Shown: piece by piece, positions 55,142 to 64,000 of the stretch
Numbering within the stretch: position 1 is the first letter of the stretch
How the letters are laid out: each line of letters starts with the position of its first letter
Source: Macrobrachium rosenbergii
Taxonomy: Eukaryota; Arthropoda; Malacostraca; Decapoda; Palaemonidae
Length of the DNA stretch: 64,000 nt
Assembly: GCF_040412425.1 (NCBI RefSeq)
Contig: NC_089762.1
Location: 22,294,147-22,358,146 of the forward strand
Reading direction: 5' to 3'
Translations under genes and position numbers: made by a program
Notes under the pieces: model-generated
The model's input: only the letters and a program-made list of their open reading frames with translations
Databases searched by the model: none
What the model was told of the DNA's origin: nothing

Positions 55142-55566
55142 CTGAAATGTAACATGAAGTTTAGTAAGGATTTGAGCCTAATAACTGATACATCATTTGC
55201 TTCAAATACATTTTTTCAGTAAAATGAACTTTAATACAAACTTAATAATGATTATCCTTATTCCAGACTGCAAAGACCCAGATGTACCCAACTTGATGCA
55301 GACAAAAAAATTCCACTCTGCATGTGTCAGTTGAATCCATCAGTCCACAAGCCACACTCCCCTCATTCCTCTATGCTATCCTCATATGAAAGTGATAGTA
55401 GGTTGGCCAAAACACCAGCCACCTGTTAAGATACTACCACCAGAGGGGTTAAGGTCCCTTCTAAGGATGGCCAGTACAGTCTAGTCTTGGACTTTTCTGT
55501 GCCTACACCAACTCAGAATAGTTTGGCATAATAATTACATATCATCTTTTACTGTTAACACATACA

Positions 55567-56055
55567 CTAGACAACATTGAACACCCTACAATTCTTATCC
55601 TTTTTGATCTCTCCTTTCTTGTGTAGAAGAGACTCACTCCTCTGTAATGCATCCCTTCTAAGAGAAGGCCACTCCGAAATAAGCCACAGTTCTTCAAACT
55701 TGTGTGATGCCATAGCCTTTGTACTAGCACCTTCTGTTGTCTTGGAATGGAGTTCCTTGCTTGGGAGTATACTTAAGCAAACTTTTCTGTCAGTTCCCTC
55801 TTCCTCTTGTTTTTCAAAAGATGTAGGTCAGGCTTGGTAGAAGGGCCAAGGATGCCTGGTTGGGTAACAGAGGTTACTGAATCCTTAGCATTTTCTTTTT
55901 CTTTATCTTTACTCATGGCCTCATTTTCAAAACCATCAATATTGTCCTTCCTTCAGTGTCTCAGAAATCTGAGATGTAATTGTCCTTGCTGGGTGTGCTG
56001 GCTCCTCCCAGTTGATCAGTTGAATTTTGTCACGATTTTTTCTACTTACAGGCAT
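55567..56055 (-). pseudogene. Unrecognised coding-like region, two frame changes
   Basis: On the minus strand an ATG at 56055 opens 'MPVSRKNRDKIQLINWEE' and about 20 further residues. After a shift near 55940 a Lys/Glu-rich stretch follows ('ENEAMSKDKEKENAKDSV', 'TQPGILGPSTKPDL'). After another near 55830 come 'FEKQEEEGTDRKVCLSIL', 'ASHKFEELWLISEWPSLR' and 'RDALQRSESLLHKKGEI' to a stop at 55567. Composition is protein-like, but the family is unknown to me, and choosing frames by eye inflates such readings. Strand and closeness to the 54908-55141 exon could mean the same gene. Confidence 0.25.
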
Positions 56056-56489
56056 ACACATTTTCAATATTGATTTTATATGTAGTGATACGTTGTTCCT
56101 GTTATTGTTTTAGTTAAATTTGAAAATACATATATCATTATGTATTATATGTTATTACTTTCTCCTGGCAATCTTGTAACTTTATCTTGGGGCTAAAGAA
56201 CTGATCCCGGAAATATTGCACTTTACATAGCAATGTCCATGGATTATATAAAAATATAAAGGATGTAAGTGTTGCTGCTGTTAATTTTGATATCCTCTTG
56301 TTTTGAAACTCTTGTGCCTGATTTGTACCATATTTCAGGACTTTTGATTCCAGGTTTTAAGAAGCCCATGTTACTTGATGTAAAGTCATCTCCAAGGGCC
56401 CATGTAATGGTTCATTGTATTAGGTAGGGTTTCTCCCACATCTCTTAGGCCACTGTATGGAGTGTGGATGTCATGAAACACAGTTGGTT
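56056..56489. other. No recognisable feature
   Basis: AT-rich DNA without a gene or clear repeat. Confidence 0.5.
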
Positions 56490-57320
56490 AACCTCAACGC
56501 CTACTGGACGTATCACACGTCGACTAAAATTGTCTGTTGGTGCCAAGTGACGCACTGCACGTCGACTACAAAAATTTCAACCGGTCAACTTTGTTTCGAC
56601 CCGATATGGTTTAAAAATGCAATTTAAGCTAAAACTCTTACATTCTAGTAATATTCAATCATGTACCTTCATTTTGCAACAAATTGGAAGTCTCTAGCAC
56701 AGTATTTCGATTTATGGTGAATTTTGAAAAAACTTTCTTACGCCAAGGGTAACTCGGCCTAAAATTTCAGAAATTCTTTAGTCATTTGTCATAATTTTTG
56801 CACTGTTCTATATTAGTCGTTACATAAAGTTTACATATGAAAATGCGTATTTTCATGTACAATACAACAGAGAGAATAACCTCATGGTTGTAGCTTTTTA
56901 TCAGTTTGAAATATTTTCATATAAATCACGATAAATAGAAAAATTCGACTCGGTCAACTTTAACTCGATTTAAATGATTCGAAAACTGCAAGTGTAAGCT
57001 AAAACACTTACAGTCTAGTAATATTCAATCAATTAGCTTCATTTTTCAACAAACGGGAAGTCTCTAGCACAATATTTCAATTTATGGTGAATTTTTTAAA
57101 AAACATTTTTTACAGCGCGTTACGAATTCATGCATCATTTTGTGATAATATTTCTCTGTGTTGATTTGATCGTTTTACAATTTGTTTATACCAAAATCAT
57201 CACAATTTAGTGTACAATACAGCTAAAAAAATTAACTCATTAGGGGCTTTAACCGTTGTGCTTACAGCGCGATTTGTATACAATTATATAAGAGTTTTTT
57301 TGCTGTCATATATTCCAATA
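56490..57320. repeat. Diverged copy of the 370-bp satellite
   Basis: Begins 'gttaacctcaacgcctactg', like the start of the array at 50311, then two diverged units ('tcagaaattctttagtca', 'aagtctctagcacaatattt') and a block ending 'acgaattcatgcatcatttt' that also ends the main array at about 52770. Both arrays thus share start and end sequences, like copies of one larger unit. Confidence 0.75.
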
Positions 57321-57429
57321 TTTATATATGATAATGATATTTTTTGCCATTTCTGATGGTTGCATACTAAACTTCAGGCAATGATAAAAATGAGCCAAAA
57401 ATGAACTCTTAATCTTAAAACTAAGCGTT

Positions 57430-58189
57430 AGGACCTAGGTCCTTCTCTCCCCACACCAGTAACATACCCCTGGCCTCTAGCTTCTTTAGTCCAAAGGCTT
57501 GGATTTTGGAGAGTAGGCTACGGTCTTTTACTCCATACTCTCGTGTATGCAGCTTAGTTATCGTCCTCTTACTTTGTTGGTTAGTTTTTGTGATGTCACC
57601 TGAGCTTTATCCCTGAATGGGGCGGCTGCGTTCGACACCCGTAAGGTGTGAATTTCGGCGTCCGGTGGGTGCTACCCACCCGACCGGTCGCTGTTCCGCC
57701 AGGTTTCCGCCACTTACTACCTTTTCCATGCGGACGGTGTTTCGCTAGCTCGCTTCCAACGGTTTTACTGGTTGGCAGCTAGAGCCTCGAACATTGTTCC
57801 GTGAATGCATGATTATATATAGGGTATGTTATAATTTATCTCCGCCAGTCTAGTCCTGTTTTTCGTTGTTCTTATCACTACGGTGGTATGAGACGCGGTT
57901 GTTAGGGGGCTATATCCTCCCCCCCCCCTACTCCGCCATGGTGACATCGTTCCCATAAATATTAACACAATGAATTTCAGTGGCTATGCACGGCAGAGTA
58001 TCATGTTTTAATTTAGAACATTCGTCAGTTTAAGCAGTAATTTATAATTTTCTGCTGGGATCAGTCCCGGAGGGGTATTGCCTTGTTTCACTTGTATCTA
58101 TTTTAAGCGAATTTAAAATTTCACCGTTGCGGTCACTCGGCGGCTTTTGTTTTTAATGATACTCATATACCCATCATTCAAGCTTACAG
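57430..58189 (+). other. DIRS-6 leader
   Basis: GC-rich at first, with an inverted pair 'gtccggtgggtgctacccacc' type near 57660, a C run at 57921-57929, and an acceptor-like 'attcaagcttacag' at 58189. No open frame of note. Confidence 0.5.
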
Positions 58190-58343
58190 ATGATGCGTTG
58201 TCGGGAACCTGGGTGCTCGGCCATTCTTGGCAATCGTTCGGTCACGAAGTGCGCTCCGCCTCTAACTGTGCAGTACATATGTTGAGATGGGTGCGGCGCA
58301 GGGCTATGCATGATGCCCGCTGCGGACTGGCGTCCGATAGTCG

Positions 58344-58450
58344 GTAAGTGTTGTGAGTCTGCTTTAACGCCAGTCTCTTTCGGTATTAATACCTCATATA
58401 GAAACTTACAATGAGAAGGATGTTTCAATTAATCCTACCTTCTCTTCCAG
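58344..58450 (+). other. DIRS-6 gag intron (site 1)
   Basis: 107 bp with donor 'tcg|gtaagtgttg' and acceptor 'taccttctcttccag|tct'. Same position as 26028-26134 and 33947-34061. Confidence 0.8.
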
Positions 58451-58752
58451 TCTAAACCAGTAATCCGCGCAGCAGCGCTGTCGTCCCTGAAGTCCTGGGT
58501 CGGCGGATTCGGGAGGAATGTCGCATCCGGCAAACCTTACGTACTTTCGGAGGAGATATGTAATCTCCTCTACTAACACTCTCGGATGCGCTTTACCGAA
58601 GAGTTAGCCGCCCGATGTTGAAAAGATCGGCAGTGCCACAACCACTCCAAGATGACGCCCTGTGCAGACAGGTGGCGGCTATTAATATTCATCTGGACAT
58701 GATTGCAGATGTGATGTCCATGGGTGAAGGTAGGGCGGTACTGATGAGACAG

Positions 58753-58809
58753 GCGAGTTAGTTTGAATAATTCTTTTCTTAATTACCTTCTTCTTCCTCT
58801 TCCTTTGAG
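58753..58809 (+). other. DIRS-6 gag intron (site 2, altered donor)
   Basis: The acceptor side is well formed ('cttcttcctcttcctttgag'), but the donor reads 'cag|gcgagtta', a GC donor or a mutated GT. The position matches site 2 of DIRS-3 and -4. Confidence 0.5.
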
Positions 58810-60439
58810 GTTTAGATCCAAGCTAACCTTGGGAGACAGATCTCGGTCTGTTTTGTCCAAAATTGAAATCATGAAAAAGAAGGATATTAGCCTAAACCTC
58901 AAAGGTCTAATCCATAGCTCCTCTCAGTCGTGCCAGCTCCCCCGACCGGTGGCGCCAATATCAGGCTACTCCCCTCATAAGGGGTCGAGATCCAGAGATT
59001 TGAAATCTAAGTCTCCTCCTGATTTTGATTCTGAGGCCTTTGGCGATCTTTTGATGCAAAAGATCGACTCTAAAGTGGAAGCTAGGCTTAAGGATCTGGT
59101 TGCAACCTACAGCCTCCCAGGGAGAATCAATGCAATCATGTCTGAAAGAGTGCAGGCCAGGAAAGTTGCTCTCCAGGTTCATCCAATCCAGACATCCAGT
59201 CTAGGGAGTTGTCCCGGATGCCTCCGACTGCCCACTTTGATAAGAAACCGTGGCGTCTGGCCTTACATGCCCCTCTACATAACGGCACTTTGACCATCGA
59301 GGTTTAGGCATCACATCATCTGGAAAAACTCGAGTTCTTTCCAGCCGACTTAGTACCCCCCTATCCAGGTTTCGCCAGGTTAACAAAAGAAGCCTGGGTT
59401 AGGTCTGATAAGGTCCCTAAGGAGACAGTTATCTTCCCAAGGGACCAAGCTCAATCCATCCTGTTGCGCGCTCTCACAAGTTGGGAGTGCGAGAACACGA
59501 AACTAACCCCTTTCAAAGGTAGTTTCACTGTTCTCTGCTGGTGATGCCATTCAACTCCTTGCTATAAAATTACAGGTTGACGCTTCAGGCGGGGCTAGAT
59601 GGCAAGCCCTGTGCCTCAACTCCGGGAAACGGATTCTACTTCTCTTCTTTTCCCCGGAGATTCGGAGTGTTGGTTGGGAGCTCCGTCAACTTTTACGGTG
59701 AGGAAACTCGACCCCTGAGTGTGCCTCCACCTTGTTCAGCGAGCAACTTCCTAGAATTCCGGAAGCTCTGCTCAAAGCAGAATTTGAGGCCAGGTGCAGG
59801 TTGAGTCGCTCCCTGCATTCAGTCACCATATCAGGTTGACACAGCTTACCAAGACCTTTGTTTCAGGTCATTACGAATTCATTTGGCCTCTTTCCAGTCG
59901 GATCTGTTATGACTTTGTGATAGCCAGACAGAACTGCAGGAAACACATCTTTACAGAAGCCACCATCAGGCATGAGCCTAATAGGCTAGTGAGAAGTTCT
60001 ATCTGGGGACCTAACCTCTTTCCAGAGGATGAGGTCAATAATGTTATGGCGGAGGCTACTAGAGCGAACCAGAGTCTCCGCTCTCGTTGGGGCCTTCCTT
60101 TCAAGAGGAAGTTTTCTGAGACCTCCGGACCTCAGCCTAAAGGGAAAAGGTTCAGGAGTTCCCAGAGCTTTAGAGCCTCAAGCCCCTGACAGTGCTGGCT
60201 GTTCCAGTCTCTGGGTCAGTCAGCCTTCTACATCTAAAGCGCACCCTCAACGCAGTTCGTACTGAATGCAACCAACTCCAACATCTTCGCTGCGCCAACT
60301 TTCGTGACGTCCCCAGCTTTCAACGCCTCGTTTGAGAGGCTCTGGGACATTCAGCTGTAATAGGCATCGAGAGAGAAGCAGGCTAGAACCTCCTACAGAG
60401 TGAACTAACATCAGGTCCCCTCTCACGAGGAAGAGGAAG

Positions 60440-61345
60440 CCATGGAACCAGAGGTAGTAGGACCTCCCCCAATCAATGAGACACCCCAGGTAGGAGGAGA
60501 TTGTATCTCTCTTGGGGACCGTTGGACCTTCAGCCCGTGGGCCAGCATAATCTCGAAAGGTCTGGGTTGGAGCTGGTGCAGGGGGCCTCCTCCACCAGTC
60601 AGGTTCCTTCAACGCATCCCAAGGATTACAGGACTTTGCAACAGAACTCTGAAGAATGCAATAGAGGAAAGTCAGGCACTTGGAAATTTTCAAGGCCGTC
60701 TGTTCGGTATTCGAGGACTCAGACAAGCCAGAGGTAATTCTGGATCTGTCCCGTCTCAATTCATTCATTCAATGCGACAAGTTTCGCTAACACAATCTCG
60801 CAGGTGCAGACCCTACTTCCTCTTGGGGCCGTCACCACCTCTAGATCTTACAGACGCATATTATCACGTCCCGGTAGCGAGAAATTTCTCCCCTTACCTG
60901 GGATTCAGACTAGGAAAGCAAGCCTACTCGTTCAGAGTCATGCCATTCGGGCTCAACATAGCGCGAATTTTACCAAGCTGGTAGAGACAGTAGTCCAGAA
61001 CTGCAGTCCCAAGGGATGTGTTGGCGGCGTATCTGGGCGATTGGATAATTTGGGCACCCAATGCCAAAGAATGTCGAAGAGCAACCCATGTAGTCATCAA
61101 CTTCTTGGAGTACCTCAGTTTTCAAATAAACAGAAAGAAATCACGCTTAGTTCCGGCAGCTCAATTTCAGTGGCTAGGAATTCATTGGGATCTCAGCACT
61201 CTGAAAGCTGTCACTACCAGCAAAAGGAAAGAAATAGCGAAAACTACCAGATTGGTCCTCAAAACAAACATGCCTCTAAATGCGTACCCAGGAAAAGTTC
61301 TCGCTCTCTTCAGTTTGTGACTAACAGACTTGCTGCTGGAAAATG
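60440..61345 (+). pseudogene. DIRS-6 reverse transcriptase
   Basis: Motifs in order: 'DRWTFSPWASIISKGLGW', 'VILDLSRLNSFIQCDKFR' in one frame, 'PPLDLTDAYYHVPVARNF' (first Asp), 'LGFRLGKQAYSFRVMPFG', 'LNIARILPSW', and, after a shift, 'LAAYLGDWIIWAPNAKEC' at 61018-61075, where the first catalytic Asp of YLDDW is Gly. The thumb 'VINFLEYLSFQINRKKSR' and 'WLGIHWDLSTLKAV' follows. The catalytic substitution alone would abolish RT activity. Confidence 0.85.
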
Positions 61346-61650
61346 AGCTGAAGATATAAACAGAGTATGTGGGAAACAGGCCAACAGGGAGGAGCAGAGA
61401 CAAGCGTTCTCTGATCCCAGATGAGGAAAGGCTTGGCGTGAGTGGGCAGTCCAAGGATTTGACAAGATCGATGCCTCTCCGGTTTTACCTCCGTCTCTGG
61501 TGGTCATGCCGAGCGCCCTGGCGGTTTGGGGAGAGTATTCCCAACACCATAAGAGGTTCAAGGAACGGTCGGCAGTGTTCTGGATTCGGTCTTACTGGAA
61601 GACAGAACCTAACTGCATTGTATTTTATGAATGAATCAGGTTGACGTTTC
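61346..61650 (+). pseudogene. DIRS-6 RNase H, start only
   Basis: 'FYLRLWWSCRAPWRFGE' and a decayed RNase H start lead to a stretch resembling 'LDSATVVHCINRGG' ('TALYFMNESG'). Similarity to DIRS-4 ends near 61645, which marks the truncation. Confidence 0.5.
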
Positions 61651-61816
61651 ATCTCGAGAACTGAATAAAATACGCGGACAGGTAAGTTACTGTTGAGTGA
61701 CAGAACCTCGACAGAGAATAGAGAGCTGATGAAGTAAACATTTCAGTATACACAAACCGAACCTGTAAACCAGGCCCCTACCTAGTTCCAAAATTGGTTT
61801 ACCGAAGGAAGTGCTC

Positions 61817-61885
<69 letters not shown>

Positions 61886-61952
61886 GGGAAATATAGTGTG
61901 CCTGTTAACGTATAGGTGCATTTGCCCTGTTAAATGCTTATTGTACATGAAG
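61651..61952. repeat. (CT)n microsatellite and flanks
   Basis: A (CT)n run of about 65 bp at 61817-61881, with unassigned DNA on each side. Confidence 0.9.
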
Positions 61953-62137
61953 CACTAGCGGATCCGTGGTGGGGCACTTGGGCACATGCCCCCTCCCCCC
62001 ATAATAATGCCAAAATAATAATATTAGAGTTAGATAATAACATAAATAAGAAATATATAAAAATGGAAAACACTAAAATCGTATAAAATAATATATATAT
62101 ATATGTGTGTGTTTGTCTGTATCTATATGTATATATG

Positions 62138-62222
<85 letters not shown>

Positions 62223-62258
62223 GTGGCCCCGTCCTAAAATTTTCTGGATCCGCTAGTG
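61953..62258. mobile_element. CACTA-ended miniature element
   Basis: Starts 'cactagcggatcc' and ends with its exact complement 'ggatccgctagtg' (306 bp). Next to the ends are 'gtggtggggcacttggg' and 'agtagtggccccgtcc'. A long (TA)n run fills the middle. CACTA ends suggest a CACTA/EnSpm- or Chapaev-like origin, but no clear target duplication is seen ('tacat' lies near both ends, offset by 4 bp). Confidence 0.7.
62141..62219. repeat. (TA)n microsatellite
   Basis: About 79 bp of alternating TA inside the CACTA-ended element, preceded by shorter TA and GT runs. Confidence 0.95.
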
Positions 62259-62377
62259 TACATAGGCTGCTCTTCAGAGTGAAATTTAATTAAATATTCG
62301 TTGGAATTTTGTCCTTATTAGTTTATCAAATATAGCGAGTTGTGGTAGCCATTAAGTCCAAATTTTTTTTTAGTTCA

Positions 62378-62383
<6 letters not shown>

Positions 62384-62442
<59 letters not shown>
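62384..62442. repeat. (CT)n microsatellite
   Basis: CT run with one or two interruptions. Confidence 0.95.
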
Positions 62443-62626
62443 TACTGTCCTATGTCCTGTCCTGGAGTGTCCTTTCTTCCAGACTTGCCATCTGGTCTGT
62501 ATCTGTGTTGTACACAACATTTCCATTATTATTTCCAGCCATTCCTACTGGTCTTCATCTAATCCTGCCATGCCTTCATTTCTGATTTGAACACGAACAA
62601 GAGTAGACGAAAAAAAGAAGCGCCTT

Positions 62627-62880
62627 AGTTTAACCAGACCACTGAGCTGATTAACAGCTCTCCTAGGGCTGGCCCGAAGGATTAAACATTTTACGTGGCT
62701 AGAACCAATTGGTTGCCCAGCAGCGGGACCTAGCTTATTGTGGAATCAGTACATTATGGCGAGGAATGATTCTATCACGAAATAAATTCCTCTGTCTTCA
62801 TCAACCGGCCGGGGAGTCGAACTCAAGTTGCAGCGAGGTACAAGTCCACAGCTCACCGGCTCATCAACGAGAGCTTGAGG
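62627..62880 (-). mobile_element. tRNA-derived SINE, second copy
   Basis: In reverse it has the same body and tail as 1436-1700 ('agaaccaattggttgcc', 'ccactgagctgattaacagc'). The head, read on the minus strand, is tRNA-like with box-A-like 'tgagccggtgagc' and box-B-like 'gagttcgactccc'. Between the boxes it is unlike the head of the first copy. Confidence 0.78.
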
Positions 62881-63118
62881 TAGACGAACAGGCATCCTTT
62901 CTGTTCCAGGGAAATACCTTACTCTTGAGTTTGGGCTGAAGTTTCCTGTGTTGCCACTGGACCAAATGGCAGGAACGAATTATCTGGGTCATAGAGTAAG
63001 CCATGAAGTGTTCAGCATCTGATTGGATAACCTTCAACTCTGGGAATTGCAGAGAAGGCCCATAGTGCTCTGGAGGGTAACACACTGCTGCTTGCAGCCA
63101 ACTTTTGAAGATAACCAT
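62881..63118 (-). CDS. Unrecognised minus-strand open frame
   Basis: About 75 codons before the SINE, with protein-like composition ('AAVCYPPEHYGPSLQFPE' and 'MTQIIRSCHLVQWQHRKL') and a donor-like 'aaga|gtaagg' near 62925. I do not recognise it. It could be a host exon or chance. Confidence 0.2.
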
Positions 63119-64000
63119 TTAGTGGTATTGGGCTTGCTGAGATTCCTCATGCTCAATAACCAACAGAGATGTAGAAACGCGCTGCAAGGGATATTGTGTG
63201 CCAATAATTCATCTCCCCATGTGTAGGAAATTGATCATTTTCACTAGACGAAGTTTGTGCCAAAATTTATCTTGAGAAATCGAGGACAGAGGTTCATTAT
63301 CACGTATGAATTTAGCTTTGGAAATAAGAAAGTCTAAAAAAGGAAAAGAAGCTGTATGGCTGGTTCAAAGACAAAGTAAAAGGCAGAAAGTAATGCTGGC
63401 CAGGTACCACCATCAGCGATAGCTCATTCCATCTTGAGACGTTTATTTGGCGTGCTTTCAATCATGGTGTTTTCTATCCTGCGCGAGTGATGATGGCCTG
63501 CCTGCTACCTCAGTAGTTTTCAGAACTGTTTACCACGGGTCCTCGGCAGTCGTTTGAAAGTTATTAATTCTTGCTCCAGCAATCCTTTTTGGGATTTTGG
63601 TAGCTGTGTGGAGCTGACGGGTGTGTAAATAGCCTTTTGCTCCTGTACGCATACTCACCTAATATGTTGAATGATAATAGAAATCCTTCCTTTCGATATT
63701 CGACCTTGTTCTTGACTCTGAACTGATTTGGAATGAGCGCTGTGAACACCAATTTCAACTTTTTTTGCCTTGATACTGGTTTCTGATAGCAGCAATTCTA
63801 CTCCCGAATTCTGGCCTTTCATTCACAGGTGCTTCTTTAACACAGCTGATGGTCGAATAGTACCCAGATCATTGTGAGGAGGAGGGGAGAAGGGAATTAG
63901 GAGGAGGAGGAGGAGGAGGACTGTTGTCAAGAAGGACATTCTCAAGGTTCTTTGTGAGGATGGTGGAGCGTGGTGCTCAACCTTGACAGTCTGTTCCTTG
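63119..64000. other. No recognisable gene
   Basis: Mixed sequence with a GGA-type run at 63895-63920. Nothing further is assigned. Confidence 0.5.

Larger units (their letters stand above)
58190..60430 (+). pseudogene. DIRS-6 gag, three exon-like blocks
   Basis: Block 1 (58190-58343) encodes 'MMRCREPGCSAILGNRSV', then 'TKCAPPLTVQYIC' and 'DGCGAGLC', a Cys-rich N-terminal module like those of DIRS-3 and -4. Block 2 (58451-58752) encodes 'SKPVIRAAALSSLKSWV', 'GGFGRNVASGKPYVLSEE' and 'ICNLLY'. Block 3 (58810 onward) includes 'DSEAFGDLLMQKIDSKVE' and a long open stretch to 60187 with 'ARQNCRKHIFTEATIRHE', 'PNRLVRSSIWGPNLFPED' and 'RANQSLRSRWGLPFKRK', the best-preserved gag end in the window. Confidence 0.75.
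57430..61650 (+). mobile_element. DIRS-6: 3'-truncated DIRS-like retrotransposon
   Basis: Leader (57430-58189), gag with intron sites (58190-60430), RT (60440-61345) and the beginning of RNase H (to about 61645). Similarity then stops, so the recombinase, ICR and right ITR are absent. No ITR matching the other copies is found on the left; the 5' boundary is approximate. Proteins are close to DIRS-3 and DIRS-4. Frameshifts are present. Confidence 0.8.

Noticed and set aside
62105..62293. Tyr/Ile repeat protein
   Set aside because: Translation of the (TA)n microsatellite.

Overview
This is non-coding-rich eukaryotic DNA, most likely from an arthropod and probably a malacostracan crustacean such as a crayfish, prawn or crab. 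The signs are long (GA)n/(CT)n arrays, TA-flanked pogo/Tigger-type miniature elements, a tRNA-derived SINE, and many DIRS-like tyrosine-recombinase (YR) retrotransposons. No prokaryotic gene organisation is seen. The species call is inference. The repeat identifications rest on sequence I aligned by eye.

Layout. 1-857: AT-rich DNA and a GA-bearing satellite. 858-9541: DIRS-1 (+), inserted in that satellite, with inverted terminal repeats (ITRs) and an internal complementary region (ICR); its gag is broken by a SINE and a pogo-type nest. 9542-14656: more satellite, a TTAA-flanked piggyBac-like miniature element, a diverged segmental duplication, and a 980-bp unit triplicated in tandem and carrying two miniature families. 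14657-15593: old repeat DNA holding the 3' end of an RTE-type element. 15594-39886: three DIRS elements joined end to end with no spacer, DIRS-2 (-), DIRS-3 (+) and DIRS-4 (+). 39887-42280: a decayed Tigger-type transposase. 45290-47560: an old antisense DIRS pol remnant, DIRS-5. 47864-49243: a pogo-type element with another nested inside it. 50311-52760: a 370-bp AT-rich satellite with a further inverted-repeat element. 53.6-56.1 kb: possible host coding DNA on the minus strand, including one exon with a HIT/GalT-like histidine motif. 57.4-61.65 kb: 3'-truncated DIRS-6 (+). 61.8-64 kb: microsatellites, a CACTA-ended miniature element and a second SINE.

How the parts work together. In a DIRS element, Gag packages the RNA, RT/RNase H copies it, the ICR bridges the two ITR ends so that a circle forms, and the YR inserts the circle without target duplication. 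Every one of these parts is visible here. No copy is fully intact. Many breaks are one-base indels, so some may be assembly errors. Two observations stand out: the gapless DIRS array sharing one core end sequence, and spliceosomal-type introns at the same gag positions in three DIRS copies.
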